The notes: generated from the letters alone by a model not told the origin. A DNA stretch of 64,000 nt from an uncultured Bradyrhizobium sp. (GCF_936928535.1 NZ_CAKZHY010000171.1:1-64000); one strand, 5' to 3'; counted from the first letter of the stretch, positions 51,546-60,787 are shown. Numbers and translations are program-made.

Positions 51546-52940
51546 ATGACCACCAAGCCAGAGATGAGTGCTGCCGAGATCGCGAGCGCGGTCGCAGGCA
51601 GCAGGATGTCGGCGCTCGATGCCACGGAAGCCGCGCTCGCGCGCATCAAGCAGCACGACACCATTCTCAATTCCTTCACCGACGTCACCGCCGATCGCGC
51701 CCGTGCCAAGGCGCGCGCCATCGATGCCGACATCGCCGCCGGCAAGAGCGTCGGTCCGCTCGCCGGCGTGCCCTTTGCGGTCAAGAACCTGTTCGATGTC
51801 GCCGGGCTTCCGACCCGCGCCGGCTCGAAGATCAACCGCGACCTTGCGCCCGCCACGCGTGACGCGACGCTGATCGAGCGCATGGAGGCCGCCGGCGCCG
51901 TCCTCGTCGGCGCGCTCAACATGGGCGAATACGCCTACGATTTTACGGGCGAGAACGTCCACGACGGTCCCTCGCGCAATCCGCATGACACCAATCGGAT
52001 GACCGGTGGCTCCTCCGGCGGATCGGGCAGCGCCGTCGGCGGCGCGCTGGTGCCGATCGCACTCGGCTCCGACACCAATGGTTCGATCCGCGTGCCGTCC
52101 TCGTTCTGCGGCATCTTTGGCCTGAAGCCGACCTATGGCCGGCTGTCGCGCGCGCGCTCGTTCCCGTTCGTCGCGAGTCTCGATCATCTCGGCCCGTTCG
52201 CGCGCTCGGTCACCGACCTTGCGCTCGCCTATGACGCGATGCAGGGCCCGGATGCCGATGATGGCGCCTGCACGACGCGAGGGCTGGAGCCGACGCTGCC
52301 GCTGATCGCCAATCCTGTTTCGGACCTGCGCATTGCGATCGCCGGCGGGCATTTCCAGAAGAACGTGTTCCCGGAAGCCGTCGAAGCCGTCAGCCGCGTC
52401 GCCAAGGCGCTCGGCGCGACGAAGGTGGTCGACGTGCCCGAAGCCTCGCGCGCCCGCGCGGCGGCCTACGTCATCACCACCACCGAAGGCGCCTCGCTGC
52501 ATCTCGATCGCCTGCGCAAGCGGCCCAACGATTTCGATCCGGCCGTGCGCGACCGGCTGATCGCCGGCGCCATGGTGCCGGCGGCGCTGGTCGATCGTGC
52601 GCAAAAGTTTCGCCGCTGGTATCGCGCGCAGCTCGGCGAACTCTTCAGGTCCGTCGACGTGCTGCTCGCGCCGGCAACGCCATGCACCGCGCCAAAGCTC
52701 GGCCAGGTGAATTTCACTCTCGACGGCGTCGAGCTGCCCGTGCGTGCCAATATTGGCATTCACACCCAGCCGATCTCCTTCATCGGCCTGCCTGTCGTCG
52801 CGGTGCCGGTGCCGCTCGAGCCGATGCCGATCGGCGTCCAGATCATCTGCGCGCCCTGGCGCGAGGACATCGCGCTCCGCGTCGCGTACGCATTGGAAAA
52901 GATGGGTGTGGTCGCCGCGCCCGCCCCAAAAGGATTTTGA
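51546..52940 (+). CDS. atzE: AtzE/HpxY-like amidohydrolase (amidase signature family)
   Basis: About 464 residues with the Ser-cisSer-Lys triad of the amidase signature family: Lys80 (PFAVKNLF), cis-Ser156 (TGGSSGGSGSAVGG) and Ser180 (SDTNGSIRVPSSF). Co-location with atzG-like and atzH-like genes, and with an allophanate hydrolase gene, points to 1-carboxybiuret hydrolase or a close relative acting on ureides. The ATG is eight bases after the atzG-like stop. No cyanuric acid hydrolase (atzD) or biuret hydrolase is in the window, so the natural substrate is open. Confidence 0.88.
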   Translation: MTTKPEMSAAEIASAVAGSRMSALDATEAALARIKQHDTILNSFTDVTADRARAKARAIDADIAAGKSVGPLAGVPFAVKNLFDVAGLPTRAGSKINRDLAPATRDATLIERMEAAGAVLVGALNMGEYAYDFTGENVHDGPSRNPHDTNRMTGGSSGGSGSAVGGALVPIALGSDTNGSIRVPSSFCGIFGLKPTYGRLSRARSFPFVASLDHLGPFARSVTDLALAYDAMQGPDADDGACTTRGLEPTLPLIANPVSDLRIAIAGGHFQKNVFPEAVEAVSRVAKALGATKVVDVPEASRARAAAYVITTTEGASLHLDRLRKRPNDFDPAVRDRLIAGAMVPAALVDRAQKFRRWYRAQLGELFRSVDVLLAPATPCTAPKLGQVNFTLDGVELPVRANIGIHTQPISFIGLPVVAVPVPLEPMPIGVQIICAPWREDIALRVAYALEKMGVVAAPAPKGF

Positions 52941-52941
52941 G

Positions 52942-53334
52942 ATGGAGATCGATCTCCCCGACGTGATCGCCGAAGTCAGAGCCGCGTTTGAGCGCTATGA
53001 GGAGGCCCTCGTCAGCAACGATGTCGCCGTGCTCGGCGAGCTGTTCCGCAACGATCCCCGTACGCTGCGCTACGGCATCGGTGAAAACCTCTACGGCTAT
53101 GAGGCGATCGCCGGCTTCCGCGCCGGCCGCTCGCCGGTCGGCCTCAACCGCCGCACCGCGAAGACCGTCATCTCCAGCTATGGCCGCGACACGGCGGTGG
53201 CCTCCACCTTGTTCTATCGCGACACGGCTCCCGGCAAGGTCGGCCGGCAGATGCAGACCTGGATTCGCTTCCCGGAGGGCTGGCGCGTCGTCGCTGCCCA
53301 TGTCAGCATCATCGACGAGTCGAAAGAGACCTGA
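52942..53334 (+). CDS. atzH: AtzH/HpxZ-like protein (DUF3225)
   Basis: 130 residues, SnoaL/NTF2-like fold: LPDVIAEVRAAFERYEEALVSND then LRYGIGENLYGYEAIAGFRAGRS. AtzH hydrolyses 1,3-dicarboxyurea in the cyanurate/biuret pathway, and HpxZ is its homologue in oxalurate catabolism. ATG 52942 follows the atzE stop by one base. Confidence 0.83.
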   Translation: MEIDLPDVIAEVRAAFERYEEALVSNDVAVLGELFRNDPRTLRYGIGENLYGYEAIAGFRAGRSPVGLNRRTAKTVISSYGRDTAVASTLFYRDTAPGKVGRQMQTWIRFPEGWRVVAAHVSIIDESKET

Positions 53335-53338
53335 CCGT

Positions 53339-54061
53339 ATGACGCTTGACGATTTTCCGCCCGGGACACTGCCGGCCGAGCCGATGGTGCCGCGCGTCGA
53401 CCGTGCCTCGCCGTCGGTGCAGAAGGTCACGCGCGCGGAGGAGCTGCGCCTCCAGCTCGCAGATGAGATCGTGCGCGGAACTCTGGCCCCTGGCGCGCCA
53501 CTGGACGAGACCGACATCGCACGGCGTTTCAGCGTCTCGCGGACACCGGTGCGCGAAGCGCTGCGTCAGTTGGTCACGAGCGGCCTGGTCGAGGCGCGCC
53601 CTCATCGCGGCGCGGTCGTCGCCCAGCCTTCGATCGAGCGTCTCACGAGCATGTTCGAGGCGATGGCGGAACTTGAGGCGCTGTGCGCCGGCCTTGCGGC
53701 CGAACGCATGTCGGCCGCCGAGCGCCACGGCCTGGAGGCCATTCATGAAGAGCTGCGCGTGCTCAGCTACGCCGGTAATCCCGATCGCTTCCACGAGGTC
53801 AACGAACGCTTCCACAATGCGATCTATGCGGGATCGCAGAACGGCTACATCGCCGAGATCACGCTGGCGACGCGCGTGCGCGTGCAACCGTTCCGTCGCG
53901 CCCAGTTCCGCAATCTCGGCCGGTTGGCAAAGTCGCAAGCCGAGCATGACCGCGTCGTCGTCGCCATCATGCGCGGCGACAAGCAGGGCGCAGCCGCCGC
54001 GATGCGCGCCCATATCGAGCTGGTGCGCGGGGAGTATGAGATTTACGCGGTGTCGGTGTAG
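53339..54061 (+). CDS. GntR-family (FCD) transcription regulator
   Basis: About 240 residues. The winged helix (about 30-100) has LDETDIARRFSVSRTPVREALRQLVTSGLVEARPHRGAVV, followed by an FCD ligand domain with the metal-binding Asp/His pattern FHEVNERFHNAIYAG. It begins four bases after the atzH-like stop, so it most likely controls its own operon, in response to a carboxylate or ureide. Confidence 0.92.
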   Translation: MTLDDFPPGTLPAEPMVPRVDRASPSVQKVTRAEELRLQLADEIVRGTLAPGAPLDETDIARRFSVSRTPVREALRQLVTSGLVEARPHRGAVVAQPSIERLTSMFEAMAELEALCAGLAAERMSAAERHGLEAIHEELRVLSYAGNPDRFHEVNERFHNAIYAGSQNGYIAEITLATRVRVQPFRRAQFRNLGRLAKSQAEHDRVVVAIMRGDKQGAAAAMRAHIELVRGEYEIYAVSV

Positions 54062-54077
54062 GCGGCGACTCGATGCC

Positions 54078-54160
54078 GTAGAGTGGGCAAAGCGAAGCGT
54101 GCCCACCCTCACCACATGGTGGGCACGGCGCGCGAAGGGCGCGCCTTTGCCCACCCTACG
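54078..54160. repeat. Inverted repeat (family C) between convergent genes
   Basis: GTAGAGTGGGCAAAGCGAAG at the left, CCTTTGCCCACCCTACG at the right; second copy of the element at 21282-21374. Confidence 0.75.
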
Positions 54161-54175
54161 AGACTGTTGTTGAAA

Positions 54176-55981
54176 TCAGGTCGTGGCGGCTTCCGCCATA
54201 AACTTGCGCCAGCCGCCATAAGCGGTGATATCGCGCGCCTCGCCGAGCACTTCCGGCTCGACCAGAAATCCTTTCACGCTACGACCGTCCGCCAGCCGAA
54301 TCGTGCCGATCGCCATCGGCGCCGGGATCGCGTTCACGAACTTGCCGAACGCGGACGGCGACAACGACCAGATCTCCAGTTCGATTGATGCGCCCTTGCC
54401 GGCTGCGACGCGCAACATTCCGGGCTTCGGCGGGGTAGTCGGAAGCGCGAAGAGCTTGTAGTCCGGCGTGGTCCTGGTCGCCTCGATCAGCTTCGCATTC
54501 AGCGCCTTCAATTCCCCGTTCAGCGCCATGCCGGAGAGATGTGCGCCGACCACGGCAATCGGAATCTCATCGCCGCTGTTTGCGGGCAGAGGCGCGAGCG
54601 GTGCCTGCGCCACGCCCTTGGCGCCAACGGTCAACCCGGTATCCGCATGGAAGGCGCGGCCGATGCTCGCGAGCATCCCATCGCGCCCCGCTGGCGCCAG
54701 CAGCGTGATGCCGAACGGAATGCCGTCCGCGCGCATCGATGCCGGCACAGCGAGGCCGCAGAGATCGAGCAGGTTGACGAAATTGGTATAGGTGCCGAGC
54801 CGGCTGTTGAGCTCGATCGGATTGGCCAGCACCTGCGCGGTCGTATAGGCCGTCGGCGCCGTCGGCAGCACCAGGGCATCGATGTTTGCAAAGGTCCGCT
54901 CGGCGATCTTGCGCAAGCCTTGGAGGCGGTAGAGTGCGGAGAATGTTTCGGCCGCCGTCAGCCGTGCACCGGCCGCGGTGATCTCGCGCGTCACCGGATG
55001 AATCGAGTCCGGCGCGGACGCCAGTAGATTCTTGATCACGAGATAGCGTTCGGCGACCCAGGGCCCCTCATAAAGCAGCCGTGCCGTCTCGTAGAATGGT
55101 TCGAGATCGAACTCGATCAGCGTTGCCCCAAGTGCGGTCCAGCGTTTCAGCGCATCGGCGTAAGCGGCTTCCGATTTCTTGTCGCCAAAGAAGATCAGCT
55201 GTCCGTTGCGGGGGACGCCGAGGCGGAGCTTCGTCGGGAAAGGGGAGATCGGCTCGAGCGGCCGGTCGCGCGAGAACGGATCAGCCTGGTCGGGGCCGGC
55301 CATCACCGAGAGCGCGAGCGCGGCATCGTCGACCGTCAACGCAAACACCGAGATGCAGTCGAGCGTGCGGCAGGCCGGCACCAGGCCCGCGGTCGAGATC
55401 ATGCCGAGGCTCGGCTTCAGACCGACGATGTTGTTGAGCATCGCCGGCACGCGGCCGCTGCCGGCCGTGTCGGTGCCGAGCGACAGCGGAACGAGACCGG
55501 CGCCGATGGCCGTTGCCGAGCCCGAGCTCGAGCCGCCGGGGATCAGATCCTCACGGATCGTGTTCCTCGGGATGCCATAGGGCGAGCGCACGCCGACGAG
55601 GCCGGTTGCAAACTGGTCGAGATTGGTCTTGCCGATGATGATCGCGCCGGCGGCGCGCAGCCGCTCCACCGCGGTGGAGTCGTGCGTCGGCGTGTAGGAG
55701 AAAGCGGGACAGGCCGCCGTGGTCGGAAAACCCAGCGCGTCGATATTGTCCTTCACCGCAACCGGCACGCCGTAGAGCGGGAGACTGGCGGGGTCCTTCG
55801 CGGCGAGCTTCTCGGCCTCGGCGACCGCGTCCTTCTCGTCGCGCAGGCTGATGAAGACGGCGGGATCGTTGTGCTCGCGGATGCGCCGATAGGTCCGGGC
55901 CACCGTCTGCGCCGGCTTGAGCGTGCCCGCGCGATGTGCGGCCACGATCGCGGCGATTGTTTCAGGCTGCTCAGCCCCCAT
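54176..55981 (-). CDS. atzF: Allophanate hydrolase (AtzF-like)
   Basis: About 601 residues. The amidase domain has Lys77 (PVAVKDNID), GGSSSGSATA (151 region) and Ser175 (DTAGSGRVPAMLNN). The C-terminal ~150 residues (IPIAVVGAHLSGMALNGEL..GYGGWRKFM-type end) are the extra domain of allophanate hydrolase, which decarboxylates the intermediate. It splits allophanate to ammonia and CO2. Convergent with the atzGEH-GntR operon. The ATG at 55981 is preferred to a GTG ten codons upstream. Confidence 0.9.
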   Translation of the reverse strand: MGAEQPETIAAIVAAHRAGTLKPAQTVARTYRRIREHNDPAVFISLRDEKDAVAEAEKLAAKDPASLPLYGVPVAVKDNIDALGFPTTAACPAFSYTPTHDSTAVERLRAAGAIIIGKTNLDQFATGLVGVRSPYGIPRNTIREDLIPGGSSSGSATAIGAGLVPLSLGTDTAGSGRVPAMLNNIVGLKPSLGMISTAGLVPACRTLDCISVFALTVDDAALALSVMAGPDQADPFSRDRPLEPISPFPTKLRLGVPRNGQLIFFGDKKSEAAYADALKRWTALGATLIEFDLEPFYETARLLYEGPWVAERYLVIKNLLASAPDSIHPVTREITAAGARLTAAETFSALYRLQGLRKIAERTFANIDALVLPTAPTAYTTAQVLANPIELNSRLGTYTNFVNLLDLCGLAVPASMRADGIPFGITLLAPAGRDGMLASIGRAFHADTGLTVGAKGVAQAPLAPLPANSGDEIPIAVVGAHLSGMALNGELKALNAKLIEATRTTPDYKLFALPTTPPKPGMLRVAAGKGASIELEIWSLSPSAFGKFVNAIPAPMAIGTIRLADGRSVKGFLVEPEVLGEARDITAYGGWRKFMAEAATT

Positions 55982-56174
55982 GGCGTCAAAACTCCGGCAA
56001 CATGTCTTCACCCGGAATGAAGCAAGCGATGTGCCATTGTGTACAGAAACCGGGCAAGCCCGACGTTTCGGATATTATCGCGAGATCAGTGGGTTGTGGG
56101 ATATTTTGCGGATCGATGGGGGCGCTGCCCCCGCGCCCATTAACGGGCATCTGCTCAATTCGTAAGCAGTCGTG

Positions 56175-56669
56175 TCAGGTAAAGCCAGCGAGAATCTGAA
56201 GCAGCCGCTCCCGGTTCGCCTTGCCGATCTTCTCCTCGACATGCCGCTCATGCTCCGCGGCAAGGCGCTTGAATTTTGCCAGCGCCGTCTCGCCCTGGGC
56301 GGTGAGGTGCAGCGCGTGCGAACGCCGGTCCGATTTCGATTTGATCCGCTTGACCAGCTTCCGCCCTTCAAGGCTATCGAGCAGATGCACCAGCCGGGCG
56401 CGCTCGATGCCGAGGCGTTTTGCCACCGCCATCTGCGAGAGCCCCGGATTGGCGCCGATCACGGTCAGCACCGAATATTGCGTCGGCCGGATATCGACCT
56501 CGCCGAGCGTCTTGATGAAGTCCTGAAAGATCCAGATCTGGAAGCGTCGCACCGCGTAGCCAGCGTGGCCGACCAGCGCATCAAGGCCGATCTCATCCGC
56601 CTCGTTTCGTCGCGTCGTGCCGTTGCCGGCGCGTCTGCGGAGGGAAGTCGGGGCTGCGGTGGTGGTCAA
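56175..56669 (-). CDS. MarR-family transcription regulator next to the feruloyl-CoA synthetase gene
   Basis: About 164 residues from TTG 56669, chosen because AGGAGA lies seven bases upstream; all longer starts overlap the divergent gene. HTH core VDIRPTQYSVLTVIGANPGLSQMAVAKRLGIERARLVHLLDSLEGRKLVKR and wing SDRRSHALHLT. It is divergent from the feruloyl-CoA synthetase gene, with a good palindrome between. CouR-like repressors of this kind respond to hydroxycinnamoyl-CoA. Confidence 0.85.
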   Translation of the reverse strand: MTTTAAPTSLRRRAGNGTTRRNEADEIGLDALVGHAGYAVRRFQIWIFQDFIKTLGEVDIRPTQYSVLTVIGANPGLSQMAVAKRLGIERARLVHLLDSLEGRKLVKRIKSKSDRRSHALHLTAQGETALAKFKRLAAEHERHVEEKIGKANRERLLQILAGFT

Positions 56670-56719
56670 TTGGCATCTCCTGCTGTGCGACCATAGCGCC
56701 CGAAGGCTTCGGGAGGAAG

Positions 56720-56740
56720 ATTGTTGTTGACGACAACAAT
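56720..56740. promoter_or_regulatory. MarR-type operator between regulator and feruloyl-CoA synthetase genes
   Basis: ATTGTTGT-TGACG-ACAACAAT, a perfect 8-bp inverted repeat with a 5-base centre, 51 bases upstream of the regulator start and 72 bases upstream of the synthetase start. Size and spacing are those of MarR-family operators. Confidence 0.7.
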
Positions 56741-56812
56741 TGGCTTGCCCAACATTATGATGCACGCGGCCTCGAAACGAGGCCGATCCCTGACACGGGG
56801 GAGGAGGAGACC

Positions 56813-58666
56813 ATGACGTCAGCCATTCGCGGCGACGCTTCGAGCCTGTTCGCCACCCCCAGGACCGTCGCTGAACATCGCGCCGACGGCAGCGTCGTGC
56901 TGCGCTCGCTTGAGCCTTTGCGCGACAGCGCCCGCTGCACCGGCGACTGGCTGGAGCAATGGGCACTGCAGGCGCCAGACAGGATATTCCTCGCCGAGCG
57001 CGACAGCGCCGATACGCCGTGGGCCACCATGACTTATGCGGCGGCTCTGCGGCGCGTACGCGCGGCCGCGTCCTGGATCCTGGCGCAAGGGCTCAGCGCC
57101 GAGCGCCCCGTCATCATCCTCTCCGACAACGGCATCGATCACGCGCTGCTCGCGCTCGCCGCCCAGCATGTCGGCGTGCCCTCAGCCGCGATCTCGCCGG
57201 CCTATTCGCTGATGTCCAGGGATTTCGACAAGCTGAAAAGCATGATCGCGCTGCTTCAGCCCGGTGCGATCTATGTGTCCAACACCAAGCCGTTTGCCGC
57301 GGCGCTCGCAGCGATCAAGCTTCTGCACAATGCGCAGATCATCAGTGGCGTCAATGGCGACGCCGATGCGCTTGCCTTCCGCGCCATCGCTGCAACGCCC
57401 GAGACGCCCGACGTTGCAAAGGCCTTTGCCGCGGTGACGCCCGATACAATCGCGAAATTCCTGTTCACCTCGGGATCGACAGGGACGCCGAAGGCCGTCA
57501 TCAACACGCAGCGGATGCTGACCTCGAGCCAGCAGGCCAAAGCGCAGACCTGGACCTTTCTCGATCAGGGCGCCGATCTCGTCATCCTCGACTGGCTGCC
57601 CTGGAGCCATACGTTCGGCGCCAACCACAATTTCAATCTCGTGCTGCGCAATGGCGGCTCACTCTATATCGACGGTGGCAAGCCCGCGCCCGGCCTCTTT
57701 TCAATGTCGCTTGCCAATCTGAAAAGCGTGGTGCCGACCGTCTACTTCAACGTGCCGCGCGGCTTCGACATGCTCATCGCAGCGCTGCGCGGCGACGAAG
57801 AGCTGCGTCGGCGTTTCTTCGGCGAGGTGAAGTTTGCCTTCTATGCCGGTGCCGCGTTGCCGCAGAATCTCTGGGATGCGCTCGAACAGCTCTCCGTCGA
57901 GACGGTTGGTCGTGCGCTACCGATGGTCTCGGCCTGGGGCTCGACGGAAACCTCGCCGCTGGCGACCGATTGTCATTTCCTCGCGGAGCGTTCCGGCAAT
58001 ATCGGTGTTCCGATTCCCGGCACCGAGTTGAAGCTCGTGACCTCCGGCGACAAGCTGGAGGTGCGGGTGCGTGGTCCTAACGTCACGCCTGGCTACTGGA
58101 AGGCGCCTGAACTGACGAAGCAGGCGTTTGACGAAGAGGGCTTCTATCTCATCGGCGACGCCGTGAAGCTCGCCGACGCCGGACGGCCCGAACGCGGCTT
58201 GTTCTTTGACGGCCGTGTTGCCGAGGATTTCAAGCTCAACTCGGGCACCTGGGTCAGCGTTGGTACGTTGCGTGTCGCCGGCATCGCGGCCTTGGCGCCG
58301 CTGGCGCAGGACATTGTCGTCACCGGCCATGGCGGCGACGAGGTGCGATTCCTGGTGTTCCCGAACATCATTGCCTGTCGCGCTCAAGCCGGTTTGCCAG
58401 AGGCGGCTGATGTGGCCGATGTGCTGGCGCACGAGAAGGTCAGGACTGCCATTGCGCAGGGCTTGGCAAGGCTGAAGCGACAGGGCGCGAATTCCTCCGG
58501 CCATGCCACACGCGCGCTGCTGCTCGCCGAACCGCCGTCGGTCGATGGCGGCGAAATCACCGACAAGGGCTACATCAATCAGCGCGCGGTGTTGGCGCGG
58601 CGCGCGGACGCGGTCGCGAAGCTGAACGTCGACCTGTCGGCAGAGTGGATCGCCTGCGCCGGGTGA
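56813..58666 (+). CDS. fcs: Feruloyl-CoA synthetase (AMP-forming)
   Basis: 617 residues. AMP-binding motif FTSGSTGTPKAVINTQRML, SAWGSTETSPLAT, and the hinge region LFFDGRVAEDFKLNSGTWVSVGTLR with the Fcs-type ending (GEITDKGYINQRAV). Activates ferulate, coumarate or caffeate to the CoA thioester. ATG 56813 follows GGAGGAGACC. No enoyl-CoA hydratase/aldolase (ech) or vanillin dehydrogenase lies in the window, so later steps must be elsewhere. Confidence 0.88.
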   Translation: MTSAIRGDASSLFATPRTVAEHRADGSVVLRSLEPLRDSARCTGDWLEQWALQAPDRIFLAERDSADTPWATMTYAAALRRVRAAASWILAQGLSAERPVIILSDNGIDHALLALAAQHVGVPSAAISPAYSLMSRDFDKLKSMIALLQPGAIYVSNTKPFAAALAAIKLLHNAQIISGVNGDADALAFRAIAATPETPDVAKAFAAVTPDTIAKFLFTSGSTGTPKAVINTQRMLTSSQQAKAQTWTFLDQGADLVILDWLPWSHTFGANHNFNLVLRNGGSLYIDGGKPAPGLFSMSLANLKSVVPTVYFNVPRGFDMLIAALRGDEELRRRFFGEVKFAFYAGAALPQNLWDALEQLSVETVGRALPMVSAWGSTETSPLATDCHFLAERSGNIGVPIPGTELKLVTSGDKLEVRVRGPNVTPGYWKAPELTKQAFDEEGFYLIGDAVKLADAGRPERGLFFDGRVAEDFKLNSGTWVSVGTLRVAGIAALAPLAQDIVVTGHGGDEVRFLVFPNIIACRAQAGLPEAADVADVLAHEKVRTAIAQGLARLKRQGANSSGHATRALLLAEPPSVDGGEITDKGYINQRAVLARRADAVAKLNVDLSAEWIACAG

Positions 58667-58801
58667 GCCGAAAGTCGGCGTGGTCGCGCGCTCCGGCTTA
58701 GCGTGGAGCCCAGCGGACGATGCCTCACGTTGCTCGACATGCCACGGCGCGTCCGGGACACGCGCCCCGGCACTTGCCAAAATAAGAAATGGAGGTAATG
58801 A

Positions 58802-58814
58802 TTATAGCATATAA
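58802..58814. promoter_or_regulatory. AT-rich dyad before the tannase-family gene
   Basis: TTATA-GCA-TATAA within an AT-rich 50-base stretch between the feruloyl-CoA synthetase and tannase-family genes. It could be a promoter element or operator. No clear -35/-10 pair with standard spacing is seen. Confidence 0.25.
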
Positions 58815-58833
58815 CTAAATAGGGAGGTCCGCC

Positions 58834-60516
58834 ATGAGGACTGGCTTGATGTCGACGGCTGCGCTGGCCGCGTTTCTGGGATCGACCGCATTGGTTCGCG
58901 CCGACGGCGAAGCCTGCTCCCCGGTCACTACCGCTTCGCTCGCCATCTCCAACGTCGAGATAACCGGGTCCAAAACGCAGGACGCGGCTAACGGTCTCCC
59001 TAAGCATTGTATTTTGACGGGGCTTGCCGACCGGCGCACCGGAGTCGACGGTAAGCCCTATGCCATCGGGTTCGAACTGCGATTGCCGGCGGAGTGGAAC
59101 GGCCGTTTCCTGCATCAGGTCAATGGTGGCAATGACGGTGTGGTCGTACCCGCCCTTGGCAGCCTGCCCGACGGCTTGGCTTCCGGTGGCACTGTGCCGC
59201 TGGCGCGCGGCTTTGCCGTGCTATCGTCGGACAGCGGCCACTCCGGCTCGGACCCCGCCAACAAGTCGCTGGGCCTGACTGCGGGCGCGGCGTTCGGCCT
59301 CGATCCCCGGGCGCGGCGCGACTATGGCTATGCCGCCGACATGACGCTGTCGCCGGTCGCAAAGCAAATCATTGCTCTTCATTATGGACGCAAGCCGGAC
59401 CGCTCCTATATGGCGGGCTGCTCGAACGGCGGGCGTCACGCCATGGTCGCGGCGTCGCGCATGCCGGAAAATTACGACGGCTTCCTCGTCGGCAATCCTG
59501 GCTTCGACCTCCCGCGCGCTGCGATCCAGCACGCCTGGGACGTACAGGCCTTCCTGAAAGTTGATTCCGATCTGCGCAAGTCCATCACCAAGGAGGACGC
59601 TCAACTCGTTTCCTCGCGCATTACAGCGGCCTGCGATGCGCTTGATGGAGCCAAGGATGGGCTGACGGCCAATCTCGCCGCCTGTCAGAAGGCGTTCGAT
59701 CTCAAGAGCCTGGTCTGCACGCCGGGGCAGAACAGCGCTTGTTTGTCCGAAGCCAAGGTCGATGCCCTGAAGATGAGCCTCGCCGGACCGAAGAATTCGA
59801 AAGGCGAAGTGCTCTATTCCGACTGGCCCCTCGATGGTGGCATCGGCACGGGCAATTGGCGCACTTGGAAGGTTGAGAGCCCCGTCGCACCCTGGAACAA
59901 CTATCCGATCATCGCCACCATGGGCGCAGCCTCGCTGAATTACATCTTCTCGACACCGCCAGTCGTGGTCGAAGGTAGCAACGAGAAGCTGGTTGAGGCC
60001 CTGAAGACCTTTGACTTCGACAAGGACGCGCCGAAGATTTTCGCCAAGGACGCGACCTTCACGGAGTCGGCCATGGACTTCATGACGCCGCCCGACATCG
60101 ATGATCCACAGCTCGCATCGCTCCGGAAGTCGGGCGGCAAGATGCTGATCTATCACGGCCAGGCCGATCCGGTGTTCTCAGTGAACGATACCGTCCGCTG
60201 GTACGACCGGCTGAACAAGAACCTGCAGGGGCACGCCGACACCGTCACGCGCCTGTTCACGATTCCCGGCGAAACACATTGTGGTGGCGGCGTTACCCTC
60301 GACAAGTTCGATGCACTGACCGCGCTGATCGACTGGGTGGAGAAAGGCAAGGCGCCCGAGCACATCATTGCGTCCGCAAATCCTGCCAACAAGGAAGTCC
60401 CCGCGTCCTGGAGTCCAGGACGCACACGGCCGCTGTGCCCGTATCCGAGCTACGCCGCGTATTCCGGGCAGGGCGACAGCGAGGATGCCGCGAATTTCGT
60501 CTGCAAGATGCCGTAG
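58834..60516 (+). CDS. Tannase/feruloyl-esterase family protein, secreted
   Basis: 560 residues with a signal peptide to about residue 23. Alpha/beta-hydrolase of the tannase family: AGCSNGGRHAMVAASRMP (catalytic Ser flanked by Cys), Asp in HGQADPVFSVNDTV, and His next to Cys in PGETHCGGG, giving the vicinal-cysteine triad arrangement of the family. It hydrolyses ester-bound phenolic acids (ferulate, gallate) outside the cytoplasm. Upstream GGGAGG supports ATG 58834. The position after the feruloyl-CoA synthetase gene suits release then activation of ferulate. Confidence 0.9.
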   Translation: MRTGLMSTAALAAFLGSTALVRADGEACSPVTTASLAISNVEITGSKTQDAANGLPKHCILTGLADRRTGVDGKPYAIGFELRLPAEWNGRFLHQVNGGNDGVVVPALGSLPDGLASGGTVPLARGFAVLSSDSGHSGSDPANKSLGLTAGAAFGLDPRARRDYGYAADMTLSPVAKQIIALHYGRKPDRSYMAGCSNGGRHAMVAASRMPENYDGFLVGNPGFDLPRAAIQHAWDVQAFLKVDSDLRKSITKEDAQLVSSRITAACDALDGAKDGLTANLAACQKAFDLKSLVCTPGQNSACLSEAKVDALKMSLAGPKNSKGEVLYSDWPLDGGIGTGNWRTWKVESPVAPWNNYPIIATMGAASLNYIFSTPPVVVEGSNEKLVEALKTFDFDKDAPKIFAKDATFTESAMDFMTPPDIDDPQLASLRKSGGKMLIYHGQADPVFSVNDTVRWYDRLNKNLQGHADTVTRLFTIPGETHCGGGVTLDKFDALTALIDWVEKGKAPEHIIASANPANKEVPASWSPGRTRPLCPYPSYAAYSGQGDSEDAANFVCKMP

Positions 60517-60631
60517 TTCGTCGCGTCGGCAACCTCGTGCCCCGGCCGTAGCGTCGCTGTGCTCGCAATGAGAGGATAGCCGCGCCCAAATACGCCAACC
60601 CTTCTGCCACAATATCCCCCGCGATTATTTT

Positions 60632-60645
60632 GTTGCCTAAGCAAC
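60632..60645. promoter_or_regulatory. Dyad with no recognisable target gene
   Basis: GTTGC-CTAA-GCAAC within TTGTTGCCTAAGCAACTAA, resembling a MarR-type operator. On the plus strand it is followed at about 60701-60715 by a good ribosome site GGAGGGAGCCG and ATG, but the frame after it is antisense to the MarR gene and looks unlike a protein. Confidence 0.3.
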
Positions 60646-60787
60646 TAATTTGCGACTACGTTCCGTAGCAGGATGACGGTGGGGAATTGCCGCGTCTGAT
60701 CGGAGGGAGCCGATGCTCGGCAGGGAGGATGCCGCGGGCGAACGCCGGCGCATATCTGATACCGGATTTCGTCCGGTGCCAGTGCCG

